64,000 nucleotides of DNA, from assembly GCF_014873485.1 (NCBI RefSeq), contig NZ_JADBDT010000001.1, positions 3,224,001 through 3,288,000 of the forward strand. Direction: 5' to 3'. The notes under the pieces are model-generated. The model worked only from the letters and a program-made list of their open reading frames with translations. It made no database searches and had not been told where the DNA came from. How positions within the stretch are numbered: the stretch's first letter is position 1; each line of letters starts with the position of its first letter. A program made the position numbers and the translations under genes. The DNA is from Sphingopyxis sp. OAS728 (GTDB lineage Bacteria; Pseudomonadota; Alphaproteobacteria; Sphingomonadales; Sphingomonadaceae). Below are positions 43,080-50,591 of the stretch, piece after piece.

Positions 43080-44573
43080 TTATTGTGGCGTCAGCGAGGG
43101 CGGGCCGACGGGTACGCTGGCGGTTGCCGCCGGGACGGCGCGCGTGTCGGTCGCGACCTGCTGCGGCTCCGGATCGTCGGCCCAATCCCAGATCTCGCCT
43201 CGCACGCGCTTGTAATTGACTTCGGGATCGTAAAGCGCGCCGCCACCGATGCCGAGGTCGCGCGCTTCGGCCTTGCCCATTGCGGCGAGAACCGAGAAGG
43301 CGGCGACATAGGAGTTGCGCTGCGCCGACACGAGCTGGACCTGCGTGTTCAGATATTCCTGTTCGGCGTTCAAAATGTCGAGGATCGACCGCGTGCCGAC
43401 GCTGTTTTCGGCGCGTACGCCCTCCAGCGAGAGCGCGTTGGCGCTCACCGCCTGCTGCGTTGCGGTGATGATCCGTTCGTTTGCCTGCCACGCGGCATAC
43501 GCGCCCCGCGTCTGTGCGATCACGCCGCGTTCGGTTTCGACATATTGCTCGATCGCCTGGCTGCCGCGCGATTGCGCCTGGCGCACCTGCGCCGAGCGGC
43601 GCCCGCCGGTGAAGATCGGCAGCGTTACCGAAACGCCTGCAGCGGCGGCGGAGGTTTCCTGCGTCACGCCGACGCCGGTGACGCCGCTGTTCAGCGAGCC
43701 GAGGTAATTGTTATAATTGCCGCTGAGCGTCGCGGAGAGCTTCGGTGCGCGCGATGCCTTCGCGGCGCCGATATCGGCCTTCGACGCATTGACCAGCTGA
43801 TTCGCCGCTTCGATGTCGGGGTTGTTGGTCAGCGCGATCGCCACGGCTTCCTCGGCGTTCGCGGGCAGGTTCGGCAGCGCCGGCGGCGCCTGCAGGTCGG
43901 TCGGCGCGTCGCCGACGAGCCGGATATAGGATTCGCGGCTGCCGATCAGGTTCGCCTCGGCGTTGCGCAGATCGCCTTCGGCGAGCGCGAGCCGCGCCTC
44001 CGACTGGGCGACGTCGGTGCGCGTCAGGTCGCCGATCTCGAAACGATCGCTCGTCGCCTGCAAATTGGTGCGCAGGACCGAGACATTCTTCTGGTTGAGC
44101 TGGACGATCGCCTGATCGCGGATGACGTCCATATAAGCGCCGACGGTCTGCGAAAAAACGCTCGCTTCGGTCGCGCGAAGGTCGGCCTGCCCGGCTTCGA
44201 CGCGAAATTTGGCGGCGCGCACGGCATTGCGGACCGCACCGCCCTGATAGATAGGCACCGACAACTGGCCCGACCCCGTGATCGAGCGCATCGGCGAGTT
44301 GAAGCTGTTGCCCGGGGTGATGATATTTTCTTCGTAGTCGGCGCGGGTGTTGACCTCGGGAAGGCCGAAGCTCTTCTGGATCGGTACATTCTCGTCATTC
44401 GCGCGCTGTCCCGCGCGAGCGCCGGTCAGCGTCGGGTTATTTTCATAGGCCTTGGCCAACGCGCCCTGCAATGTTTCGGCCTGCGCCGCCGCGGGCAAGA
44501 TCAGCGCACCGATCCCGAGGCCGGCGAGCCAGCTGGACCGGCGACGGGGCTGTTTCTTATCGTTGTCATTCAT
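43080..44573 (-). CDS. tolC: TolC-family outer-membrane efflux protein
   Basis: The 497-residue product has a signal peptide (GLGIGALILPAAAQAETLQG) and two repeated OEP domains forming the trimeric channel: ALAKAYENNPTLTGARAGQR in repeat 1 and AIALTNNPDIEAANQLVNAS in repeat 2. The C-terminal tail is Pro/Val-rich. It works with inner-membrane exporters (type I secretion or RND). The Pcm gene upstream (44609-45271) is the usual alphaproteobacterial neighbour. Confidence 0.93.
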   Translation of the reverse strand: MNDNDKKQPRRRSSWLAGLGIGALILPAAAQAETLQGALAKAYENNPTLTGARAGQRANDENVPIQKSFGLPEVNTRADYEENIITPGNSFNSPMRSITGSGQLSVPIYQGGAVRNAVRAAKFRVEAGQADLRATEASVFSQTVGAYMDVIRDQAIVQLNQKNVSVLRTNLQATSDRFEIGDLTRTDVAQSEARLALAEGDLRNAEANLIGSRESYIRLVGDAPTDLQAPPALPNLPANAEEAVAIALTNNPDIEAANQLVNASKADIGAAKASRAPKLSATLSGNYNNYLGSLNSGVTGVGVTQETSAAAAGVSVTLPIFTGGRRSAQVRQAQSRGSQAIEQYVETERGVIAQTRGAYAAWQANERIITATQQAVSANALSLEGVRAENSVGTRSILDILNAEQEYLNTQVQLVSAQRNSYVAAFSVLAAMGKAEARDLGIGGGALYDPEVNYKRVRGEIWDWADDPEPQQVATDTRAVPAATASVPVGPPSLTPQ

Positions 44574-44608
44574 AAAGATGTCAGCCCCGCAACAGGAAGA
44601 AAATGGTC

Positions 44609-45271
44609 TTAAAACTGGAAGCCCGCCGGTGCGGCAAAGCCCGGCAAGGGCGCGACGTCCATGTCGGCAAAGCTGCGCAGCGCGACTGCGCCGCCGGCCT
44701 TCACGCCCTCGACGAGCCGCGTCACCGCGCCTTCGCGCCGCGCCGCCACCAGCCGGCCGCCGTCGGCGAGCTGCGCAATGAGAGCGTCCGGCAAAGTTTC
44801 GATCGCGCCTTCGATGATGATGCGGTCGAACGGCGCGGCACCCGGTGCACCTGCGGCCAAGGGGCCGGCAACCCAGTGGATATTGTCATGGACGATCGCG
44901 CCCTGCGCAGTGGCCATCAACGCGTCCTGTTCCTCGACAGCGTGAACTTCGGCGCCGAGCAGCGCGAGCAGGCGGGCGGTATAGCCCGTCGCGCTGCCGA
45001 CCAGCAGCACGCGTTGGCCGGGACGGATCGCCGCGGCGACGAGCATGCGGCCGGTAACCAGCGGTGCGTTCAGGACGCGGCCATGTCCCAGCGCGATCGC
45101 GCGGTCCATGTAGGCGACGCTGGCGAGCGCGGCGGGCACATGCGCCTCGCGCGGTGCCGCAGCCATCGCGCCGATGACAGCAGGGTCGATGACGTCGTTG
45201 GTCCTGAGCTGGCTGTCGATCATGGCAGAGCGCATCTCTGCCGTCGTGATTTCGCTAAACTTCGTCGCCAT
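44609..45271 (-). CDS. Protein-L-isoaspartate O-methyltransferase family protein
   Basis: The 220-residue SAM-dependent methyltransferase has the PIMT layout: MIDSQLRTNDVIDPAVIGAM near the N-terminus, motif I VLLVGSATGYTARLLALLGA, motif post-I AEVHAVEEQ, and GAIETLPDALIAQLADGGRL. Motif I replaces the usual VGTGSGY with VGSATGY. Members next to tolC are often described only as Pcm-like. Probably in an operon with tolC, 35 nt downstream. Confidence 0.85.
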   Translation of the reverse strand: MATKFSEITTAEMRSAMIDSQLRTNDVIDPAVIGAMAAAPREAHVPAALASVAYMDRAIALGHGRVLNAPLVTGRMLVAAAIRPGQRVLLVGSATGYTARLLALLGAEVHAVEEQDALMATAQGAIVHDNIHWVAGPLAAGAPGAAPFDRIIIEGAIETLPDALIAQLADGGRLVAARREGAVTRLVEGVKAGGAVALRSFADMDVAPLPGFAAPAGFQF

Positions 45272-45537
45272 CAGCCTTTTCCAATTCCCTGGAATATGAA
45301 CCTTTGCGGGGCAGCTTTAGCCGAAGCAATGCTGTATTGCAATAGTAATACAGCCCCGCAGCCGCATTGTCGCCGCGCATAGCTGTCAATGGGGATGCCG
45401 CCAACCCTCATCGCGCGGTATCCGGCGTGTCGGATGACATGGCTTGGGCGAATCCTTGACAAGCCAGCCAAAGCCCCTCACTAGCGGCGCCGTCCAACAC
45501 CCGGCCCGTCCCAAAGGGATGTGGTAATTTGGCATGA

Positions 45538-45611
45538 GGCCCGATGGCGGAGTGGTGACGCAGCGGACTGCAAATCCGCGCACGCCGGTTCGATTCCGGC
45601 TCGGGCCTCCA
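45538..45611 (+). tRNA. tRNA-Cys (GCA)
   Basis: The sequence folds into a cloverleaf: acceptor GGCCCGA/TCGGGCC with discriminator T and encoded CCA (45609-45611), T-arm GCCGG-TTCGATT-CCGGC, and anticodon loop CTGCAAA giving anticodon GCA. It is the only tRNA in the window. Confidence 0.96.
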
Positions 45612-45740
45612 ATTTTTCCCCAAAGATGCGAAATCGAAGTTCGCGTGCGTCGATGCCATGGACTTGGCCCCCATTCCCGCAATCTGTAGCGCCGGTTTCT
45701 GACGGCAACCTGACGAGAACGGGTTGTTCGTAGCCCCAAC

Positions 45741-45780
45741 GACAAAGGGCTGCCCCTTTCGGAGCAGCCCTTCCATTGTC
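45741..45780 (-). terminator. Hairpin after the 23-codon ORF
   Basis: The stem is built of GACAA and AGGGCTGC paired with GCAGCCCT and TTGTC around a CCCTTTCGGA-type loop, 18 nt downstream of the ORF at 45799-45870 on the minus strand. The following bases (GTCGTTGGGG) are poor in T, so termination may be inefficient or need Rho. Confidence 0.5.
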
Positions 45781-45798
45781 GTGCCTGTTCGCGGACGA

Positions 45799-45870
45799 TT
45801 ATCCGAGTCGGACCCCCGCGAGGAAGGTCATGCTCAAATCTGCCGCATGCGGCGTGTGACAATGAGACAT
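45799..45870 (-). CDS. Candidate 23-residue small protein or leader peptide
   Basis: ATG 45868-45870 is preceded by AAAGGAGGTGGTCGA, a perfect Shine-Dalgarno sequence with 6-nt spacing. The peptide begins MSHCHTPHAADL and ends FLAGVRLG, stop TAA. It contains one Cys and three His in the first eight residues, which could bind a metal. A candidate promoter lies at 45907-45934 and a hairpin at 45741-45780, so it may be a free-standing unit, or be read through from the aldehyde dehydrogenase gene. I recognise no family. It is not a PqqA (no Glu-x3-Tyr). Confidence 0.6.
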   Translation of the reverse strand: MSHCHTPHAADLSMTFLAGVRLG

Positions 45871-45906
45871 TCGACCACCTCCTTTCGCTTTGTTGACGAT
45901 GATATC

Positions 45907-45934
45907 AATGTAGGTTTTCCGCCCGATGGTTCAA
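45907..45934 (-). promoter_or_regulatory. Candidate promoter for the 23-codon ORF
   Basis: Minus strand: TTGAAC (45929-45934), 16-nt spacer, TACATT (45907-45912). The -35 box overlaps the aldehyde dehydrogenase stop codon. The leader to the ORF would be about 30 nt. Confidence 0.35.
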
Positions 45935-47358
45935 GCGGTAACCTTCCTCCGCCGCACGATCGTCTGGGCGTTCGTATATTCGAGCAGGCCTTCGAGCCCG
46001 CCTTCGACGCCGACCCCCGATTGCTTCATCCCACCGAACGCCGCAGTGGGGGTAAGATGCTGCGTCTCGTTGACCCAAACGGTGCCGCTCGCGATGCGCT
46101 GCGCAATCTCGAATGCCCGGTCCTCGTCCTGCCCCCATACCGAGCCGCCGAGGCCATAGTCGGTGGCATTGGCGCGCGCGACGACATCGCCATAATCGTC
46201 GAACTTGATCAGCGGCAGGACGGGGCCGAACTGCTCCTCCTGCACGATGCGGCTGTCCTCGGGCGGATTGTCGAGGATGGTGACGGGGATGAAATAGCCG
46301 GGCACGTCCGCAGTCTCGCCGCCGACAAGAAATGTATAGCCCTTGTCCTTCGCGTCCTGGATGAGGTCGAGCACGCGGCGATATTGCGCTTTGTTGTTGA
46401 TTGGGCCGATCTGCGTCCCTTGTTCGGAGCCGTCGCCGACCTTCACAGTCTTCGCATAGGCGACGAGCGCCTGCTTCAGCTCCTCGTAGATGTCCTCGTG
46501 CACATACATGCGCTTGGTCGCGATGCAGATCTGGCCGTTGTTGCGGAAGGCGGCCCAGAACAGCTCCTCGGCGACCTTCTCGACATCGACGTCGGGCATC
46601 ACGATCGCTGCGTCGTTGCCGCCGAGTTCGAGCGTCACGCGTTTCAGCGTCGGCGCCGCCGATTCCATTACACGGCGGCCGGTCGCGGTTGATCCGGTAA
46701 AGCTGATCTTGTCGAAGCCGGGGTGGCTCGTCATCCATGGCCCGAGCGCGTCGCCCCCGGTGACGATGTTGAGCACGCCGGGCGGCAGGATATCCTTGAC
46801 CAGCTCGCCGAACTTCAGCGTCGCGAGCGGGGTGAAGGGTGAGGGTTTTAGCACCATCGTGTTCCCCGCAAGCAAAGCCGGACCGACCTTGAACATCGCG
46901 AGCAGGAGAGGGAAGTTCCACGGGGCGATCGCGCCGACGACGCCGAGCGGAACGTGGCGCGTCTCGCTGTACCGCTCGTCGCTCTCCTCATTCACCGTCA
47001 CCGGCAGGTCGAGCGACGCGGCGCCCATCAGCCAATAGCCGGCGCCCATGACCTCGCCCGCGGCCTCGGCGTGCGGCTTGCCCTGTTCGGCGGTGAGCAG
47101 GCGCTTGAAGGCGTCGGCGTTGGCCATGATCGCCTGTCCCATTGCGGTCAGCGCGGCCTTGCGGTCCTCGATCGGGGTCGCGGCCCAACCGGGAAAAGCG
47201 GCGCGGGCGGCAGCGATGGCGCGGTCGAGGTCGGCCTGGCCGGCTTCGGGAGCGCTCCCGATAACCTGTTCGGTCGCTGGGTTGAGCACGTCAAAGCGGG
47301 CGCTGCCCCCTTCCAGCTTACCGCCGATCAGCATAGCATAGTCGCGGGCGAAATCCAT
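45931..47358 (-). CDS. NAD(P)-dependent aldehyde dehydrogenase
   Basis: Oxidises an aldehyde to a carboxylic acid. The 475-residue product has the full ALDH core: LELGGNDAAIV with the catalytic general-base Glu (about 250) and FRNNGQICIATKRMYV with the nucleophile Cys (about 286), cofactor motif PWNFPLL and TGSTATGRRVMES. The ATG has AGGAGAGAGAGACG upstream. Last of the P450-linked set; it lies 13 nt from the alcohol dehydrogenase gene. Substrate probably follows that enzyme product. Confidence 0.93.
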   Translation of the reverse strand: MDFARDYAMLIGGKLEGGSARFDVLNPATEQVIGSAPEAGQADLDRAIAAARAAFPGWAATPIEDRKAALTAMGQAIMANADAFKRLLTAEQGKPHAEAAGEVMGAGYWLMGAASLDLPVTVNEESDERYSETRHVPLGVVGAIAPWNFPLLLAMFKVGPALLAGNTMVLKPSPFTPLATLKFGELVKDILPPGVLNIVTGGDALGPWMTSHPGFDKISFTGSTATGRRVMESAAPTLKRVTLELGGNDAAIVMPDVDVEKVAEELFWAAFRNNGQICIATKRMYVHEDIYEELKQALVAYAKTVKVGDGSEQGTQIGPINNKAQYRRVLDLIQDAKDKGYTFLVGGETADVPGYFIPVTILDNPPEDSRIVQEEQFGPVLPLIKFDDYGDVVARANATDYGLGGSVWGQDEDRAFEIAQRIASGTVWVNETQHLTPTAAFGGMKQSGVGVEGGLEGLLEYTNAQTIVRRRKVTA

Positions 47359-47371
47359 CGTCTCTCTCTCC

Positions 47372-48487
47372 TCAGGGTATCAGTACGACCTTGATGCACT
47401 CGCCGCGCGCCTGCGCGGCCAGCGCTCCGTTGATCTCGGCGAGCGGGAAGGTCTTGATGAGCCGGTCGAACGGGAAGCGCCCCGCGGCGTGATGCGCGAT
47501 CAGTTCGGGGATGAAGCTTTGGGGGTCGCTATCACCCTCGATGATTCCGATGATGCGGTGGCCGGGGGTCATCAGCGCCGCGATATTGACGCTGATCGCG
47601 GCATCGGCCTTCGACGGGACGCCGACGAGCCCGATCGCCCCGTGGCTGCCGAGTGACGCGAGCCCGGCCTCGATGACGGCGACGACGCCACTGGTGTCGA
47701 AGGCGAAATCGAGGCCTGCCGGGACGATCGCGCGCAAGGCGTCGGTCAAATTGCCCGCTTCGGCGGGGTCGATGACATGCGTTGCGCCCAGCTCCAGCCC
47801 GATCTCGCGCCGCGCGGCGACGGGCTCGACGAGGATGATGGTCGCACAGCCACGGATCACCGCACCCATCACCGCGGCGAGCCCGACCGGCCCCCCGCCG
47901 AAGATCGCGATGCTCGACCCCGCAGGACAAGCGAGCGAATTCATCACCCCGCCCGCGCCGGTCTGGAAACCGCAGCCTAGGGGCCCGAGCAATTCGAGCG
48001 CGACCTTCGATGTGTCGACTTTCACGACATTGCGCGCGCGCGTGACGGTGAGCGCCGAGAAGGACGACTGGCCAAAGAAGTGCGAGGTGACGCGCTCGCC
48101 ATCCTTGGCATAAGCGGTCGATCCGTTGTCGAGCCGCATCCCCGCATAGTTCAGTGGCACGAAGCTCTGGCAATAGCTTGGCAGATGCTCGTCGCAGCGC
48201 GGGCAGGCGCCGCAGCTCGAGAAGCCGACGACCACCTCGTCACCGACCGCCAGTCCCTCGACGCCTTCGCCGATCGCCTCGATCACCCCCGCGCCTTCAT
48301 GGCCGAGCACGCCCGGGAGCGCGAAGGGCGCGAACTGGTCGCGAAAGATCAGGTCGGTGTGGCACAGGCCGACGCCCGCAATCCGCACCCGCACCTCGCC
48401 CGCGCGCGGCGCTTCGACCTCGATCGTCTCGATCGTGAAATCGCCGCCGGGCTGGCGCACCACGGCCGCCTTCGCTTCGGTCATCAT
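47372..48487 (-). CDS. Zinc-dependent alcohol dehydrogenase (aryl/benzyl-alcohol type)
   Basis: The 371-residue MDR-family enzyme has catalytic-zinc ligands GLCHTDL and GHEGAGVIE, the structural zinc loop CGACPRCDEHLPSYC (four Cys), and the Rossmann motif IFGGGPVGLAAVMGAV (about residues 190-205). Sequence features such as SFSALTVTRARNVVKVDTSK and the acidic NAD-specific residue in ILVEP resemble aryl-alcohol or other primary-alcohol dehydrogenases. It would oxidise an alcohol made by the P450. It lies 13 nt before the aldehyde dehydrogenase. Confidence 0.92.
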   Translation of the reverse strand: MMTEAKAAVVRQPGGDFTIETIEVEAPRAGEVRVRIAGVGLCHTDLIFRDQFAPFALPGVLGHEGAGVIEAIGEGVEGLAVGDEVVVGFSSCGACPRCDEHLPSYCQSFVPLNYAGMRLDNGSTAYAKDGERVTSHFFGQSSFSALTVTRARNVVKVDTSKVALELLGPLGCGFQTGAGGVMNSLACPAGSSIAIFGGGPVGLAAVMGAVIRGCATIILVEPVAARREIGLELGATHVIDPAEAGNLTDALRAIVPAGLDFAFDTSGVVAVIEAGLASLGSHGAIGLVGVPSKADAAISVNIAALMTPGHRIIGIIEGDSDPQSFIPELIAHHAAGRFPFDRLIKTFPLAEINGALAAQARGECIKVVLIP

Positions 48488-48496
48488 CTTCTCCGT

Positions 48497-49381
48497 TCAG
48501 TGAAGCCCGCGCCGTTCCTGCTGGCGATAGTCGCTCGGCGCCATGCCGAACCAGGCGCGGAAGGCGCGGCTGAAATGGCTCTGGCTGGTGAATCCTGTCG
48601 CCTCGGACAGCGCGGCGAGGCTGAGGTCGGTCTGGACAAGCATCTGCTGCGCGCGGTCGAGCCGCGCCTTCATCACATATTGGTGCGGCGAGATGCCCGT
48701 TGCCTTTTTGAACAGGCGGCAGAAATGCGACGGCGTGACGCCGGCGACCGATGCCATCGCCTCAAGGCTATGTTCCTCGGCGGGGTTGGCGAGCACGGCG
48801 TTCATAATCTTGTGGAGCCGGTAGGCCGAGAAGTCCGAAATCGGGATTTCGGTCGGGTTGCCATGCGCGGGCGGGCCCGAGAGGATATGCGCCTTCAGCG
48901 CATTGACCATCGCGGCGACATAGGCGGTGCGTTCCTCGGCCTGCGGCGCGTAAAGTTCGGAGAGGATCTGGCGGGTCAATGCTACCCCGAGCGGGTCGGC
49001 GAAGGCGAAGCGCATCTTGTTGAACTGTTCGGCATGCGGTTGGCCCGCGAGCACGTCCGACGACATCGACAAGGTCACGACATCGAGCTCACCGTCGACG
49101 AGCCAGCCGGTCGGCATCCCGGCGGGGACGATCGTTGCGCAGCCGGGAATCGAACTGGTTTCGGTCCAGCCGTCGCGGTCCCAGGTCTTGACCTGCGGCT
49201 TGCCCGCGACATGAACGGTAAAGATCGGTTGCGGCAGCGCGGGCAGGGTGTAGCTGCCGACGAACTGGCGCCAGCGGCAGAGCGACCAGCCATCGCCGAT
49301 CGATCCCATCTCGACGTCGGGCGCGCGGCCGAGGACGTCGCAGATGATCTCCTTATTATCCCAGACGCTTTCGTTCTTCAC
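48497..49381 (-). CDS. AraC family transcriptional regulator
   Basis: The 294-residue product has an N-terminal ligand region and a C-terminal double helix-turn-helix (about residues 195-290): LEAMASVAGVTPSHFCRLFK, then ATGISPHQYVMKARLDRAQQ, and SLAALSEATGFTSQSHFSRA. The start is GTG 49379-49381, overlapping the P450 stop as GTGA; the long open frame upstream is inside the P450 gene. Its position within the set suggests it controls these genes. Confidence 0.9.
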   Translation of the reverse strand: MKNESVWDNKEIICDVLGRAPDVEMGSIGDGWSLCRWRQFVGSYTLPALPQPIFTVHVAGKPQVKTWDRDGWTETSSIPGCATIVPAGMPTGWLVDGELDVVTLSMSSDVLAGQPHAEQFNKMRFAFADPLGVALTRQILSELYAPQAEERTAYVAAMVNALKAHILSGPPAHGNPTEIPISDFSAYRLHKIMNAVLANPAEEHSLEAMASVAGVTPSHFCRLFKKATGISPHQYVMKARLDRAQQMLVQTDLSLAALSEATGFTSQSHFSRAFRAWFGMAPSDYRQQERRGLH

Positions 49382-50589
49382 GTCACCAACCTGACGTCGA
49401 GCCGCTTGAAGCCGTTGATGAAGTTCGACCGCACGCGGCTCGACTCTCCCGATATTTCTATCCGCCGAACATGACGCGCCATTTGCGCAAAGGCGAGTCG
49501 CAATTGCATCTCGGCGAGGCGCGAGCCGACGCAGACATGCGTGCCCGCGCCGAAGGCGAGATGCTGGCGGATCGGGCGGGCGATGTCGAAGGCGTCGGGA
49601 TCGGCGAAGACCGACGGGTCGCGATTTCCCGCGGGGTAGAAGACGACCACCTTGTCGCCCCGGCGGATCGGCTGGCCGCCGAGCTTGGTGTCGCGCGTCG
49701 CGGTGCGGCGCATGTGGATCACGGGGCTGGCGTAACGGACCATTTCCTTGACCGCGTTCGGGAGCAGGCCGGGGTCGGCGCGGACCCTGTCCCATTGATC
49801 GGGGTTGTTAGCGAAGGCGATCAGGCTGTGGTTGATCGAATTGCGCGTCGTCTCGTTGCCGCCGACGAGCGCGAGGATCAGGTTGCCGATGAAGTCGCCG
49901 AGCGCGACCGGCTTTCCTTGAATCTCGGTATTTGCGAGCAGTGACGCGATATCGGGGCCGGGGTTGGCGCGGCGTTCCTCGAACAGCGCGGTGGCGAAGC
50001 CGATGAATTCGCCCATCACCGCCGCCATCGCTTCGGGCGACTGGCGAAAGTCGGGATCATCCTCACCGACGAAGGCGTCGGTCCAGCGGTGAAGGTCGTG
50101 CCACATGTCGGCGGGGACGCCGAGCAGCTCGGCGAGGGTGAGGAGGGGCAGCGGGACGGTGAGGAGCGGGAGGATGTTCACCGTCTCGTTCAGCGGGACA
50201 TCGGCGAAGAGGCGCTCGACGCGCTCGGCGATGCGCGCCTCGATGCCTTCGAGCCTTGCGGGCGACAGCGCGGGCATCACGAACTTGCGATACTGGGTGT
50301 GCGTCGGCGGGTCGCGCGAGATGAAGGGGATGCCGATTGCCGACTCGCCCGCGCCAGTCAGCCCGACCTCATTCTCGTTGAAGATCCGGTGCCCGCCATT
50401 TTCATGTGCCGAGGAAAAGAGATCGACCTGCCGCGACACGGTGACGATATCGTCGAACCCCAGCACCGCCCAGAACCCCGCACCGTCATTCTCTGGGTTC
50501 CAGTGGACCGAGCCCGCAGCGCGTAGCGCCGCGAGCTCGGCATAGGGCATGCCGCCGACGTAAAGGTCCGGATCCTTGAGGTCGGTCAT
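49378..50589 (-). CDS. Cytochrome P450, CYP124/125/142-like
   Basis: Heme monooxygenase, 403 residues. Motifs: I-helix VGGNETTRN (oxygen activation, Thr pair), K-helix EMVR (ExxR), and the heme loop FGAGTHVCVG with the ligand Cys. The C-terminal SNFINGFKRL resembles the SNFINGIK region I recall from CYP124, CYP125 and CYP142, which hydroxylate terminal methyl groups of sterols and branched lipids. ATG 50587-50589. It requires ferredoxin and reductase, which are not in the window. It sits 2 nt from the TonB receptor gene. Confidence 0.93.
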   Translation of the reverse strand: MTDLKDPDLYVGGMPYAELAALRAAGSVHWNPENDGAGFWAVLGFDDIVTVSRQVDLFSSAHENGGHRIFNENEVGLTGAGESAIGIPFISRDPPTHTQYRKFVMPALSPARLEGIEARIAERVERLFADVPLNETVNILPLLTVPLPLLTLAELLGVPADMWHDLHRWTDAFVGEDDPDFRQSPEAMAAVMGEFIGFATALFEERRANPGPDIASLLANTEIQGKPVALGDFIGNLILALVGGNETTRNSINHSLIAFANNPDQWDRVRADPGLLPNAVKEMVRYASPVIHMRRTATRDTKLGGQPIRRGDKVVVFYPAGNRDPSVFADPDAFDIARPIRQHLAFGAGTHVCVGSRLAEMQLRLAFAQMARHVRRIEISGESSRVRSNFINGFKRLDVRLVT

Positions 50590-50591
50590 CG

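Noticed and set aside
45386..45862. ORF on the minus strand across tRNA-Cys
   Set aside because: It covers the structural RNA and has no leader or family features.
45799..45870. 23-codon ORF as PqqA-type precursor or His-operon attenuator
   Set aside because: No Glu-x3-Tyr pair, no run of His codons, no pqq or his genes nearby.
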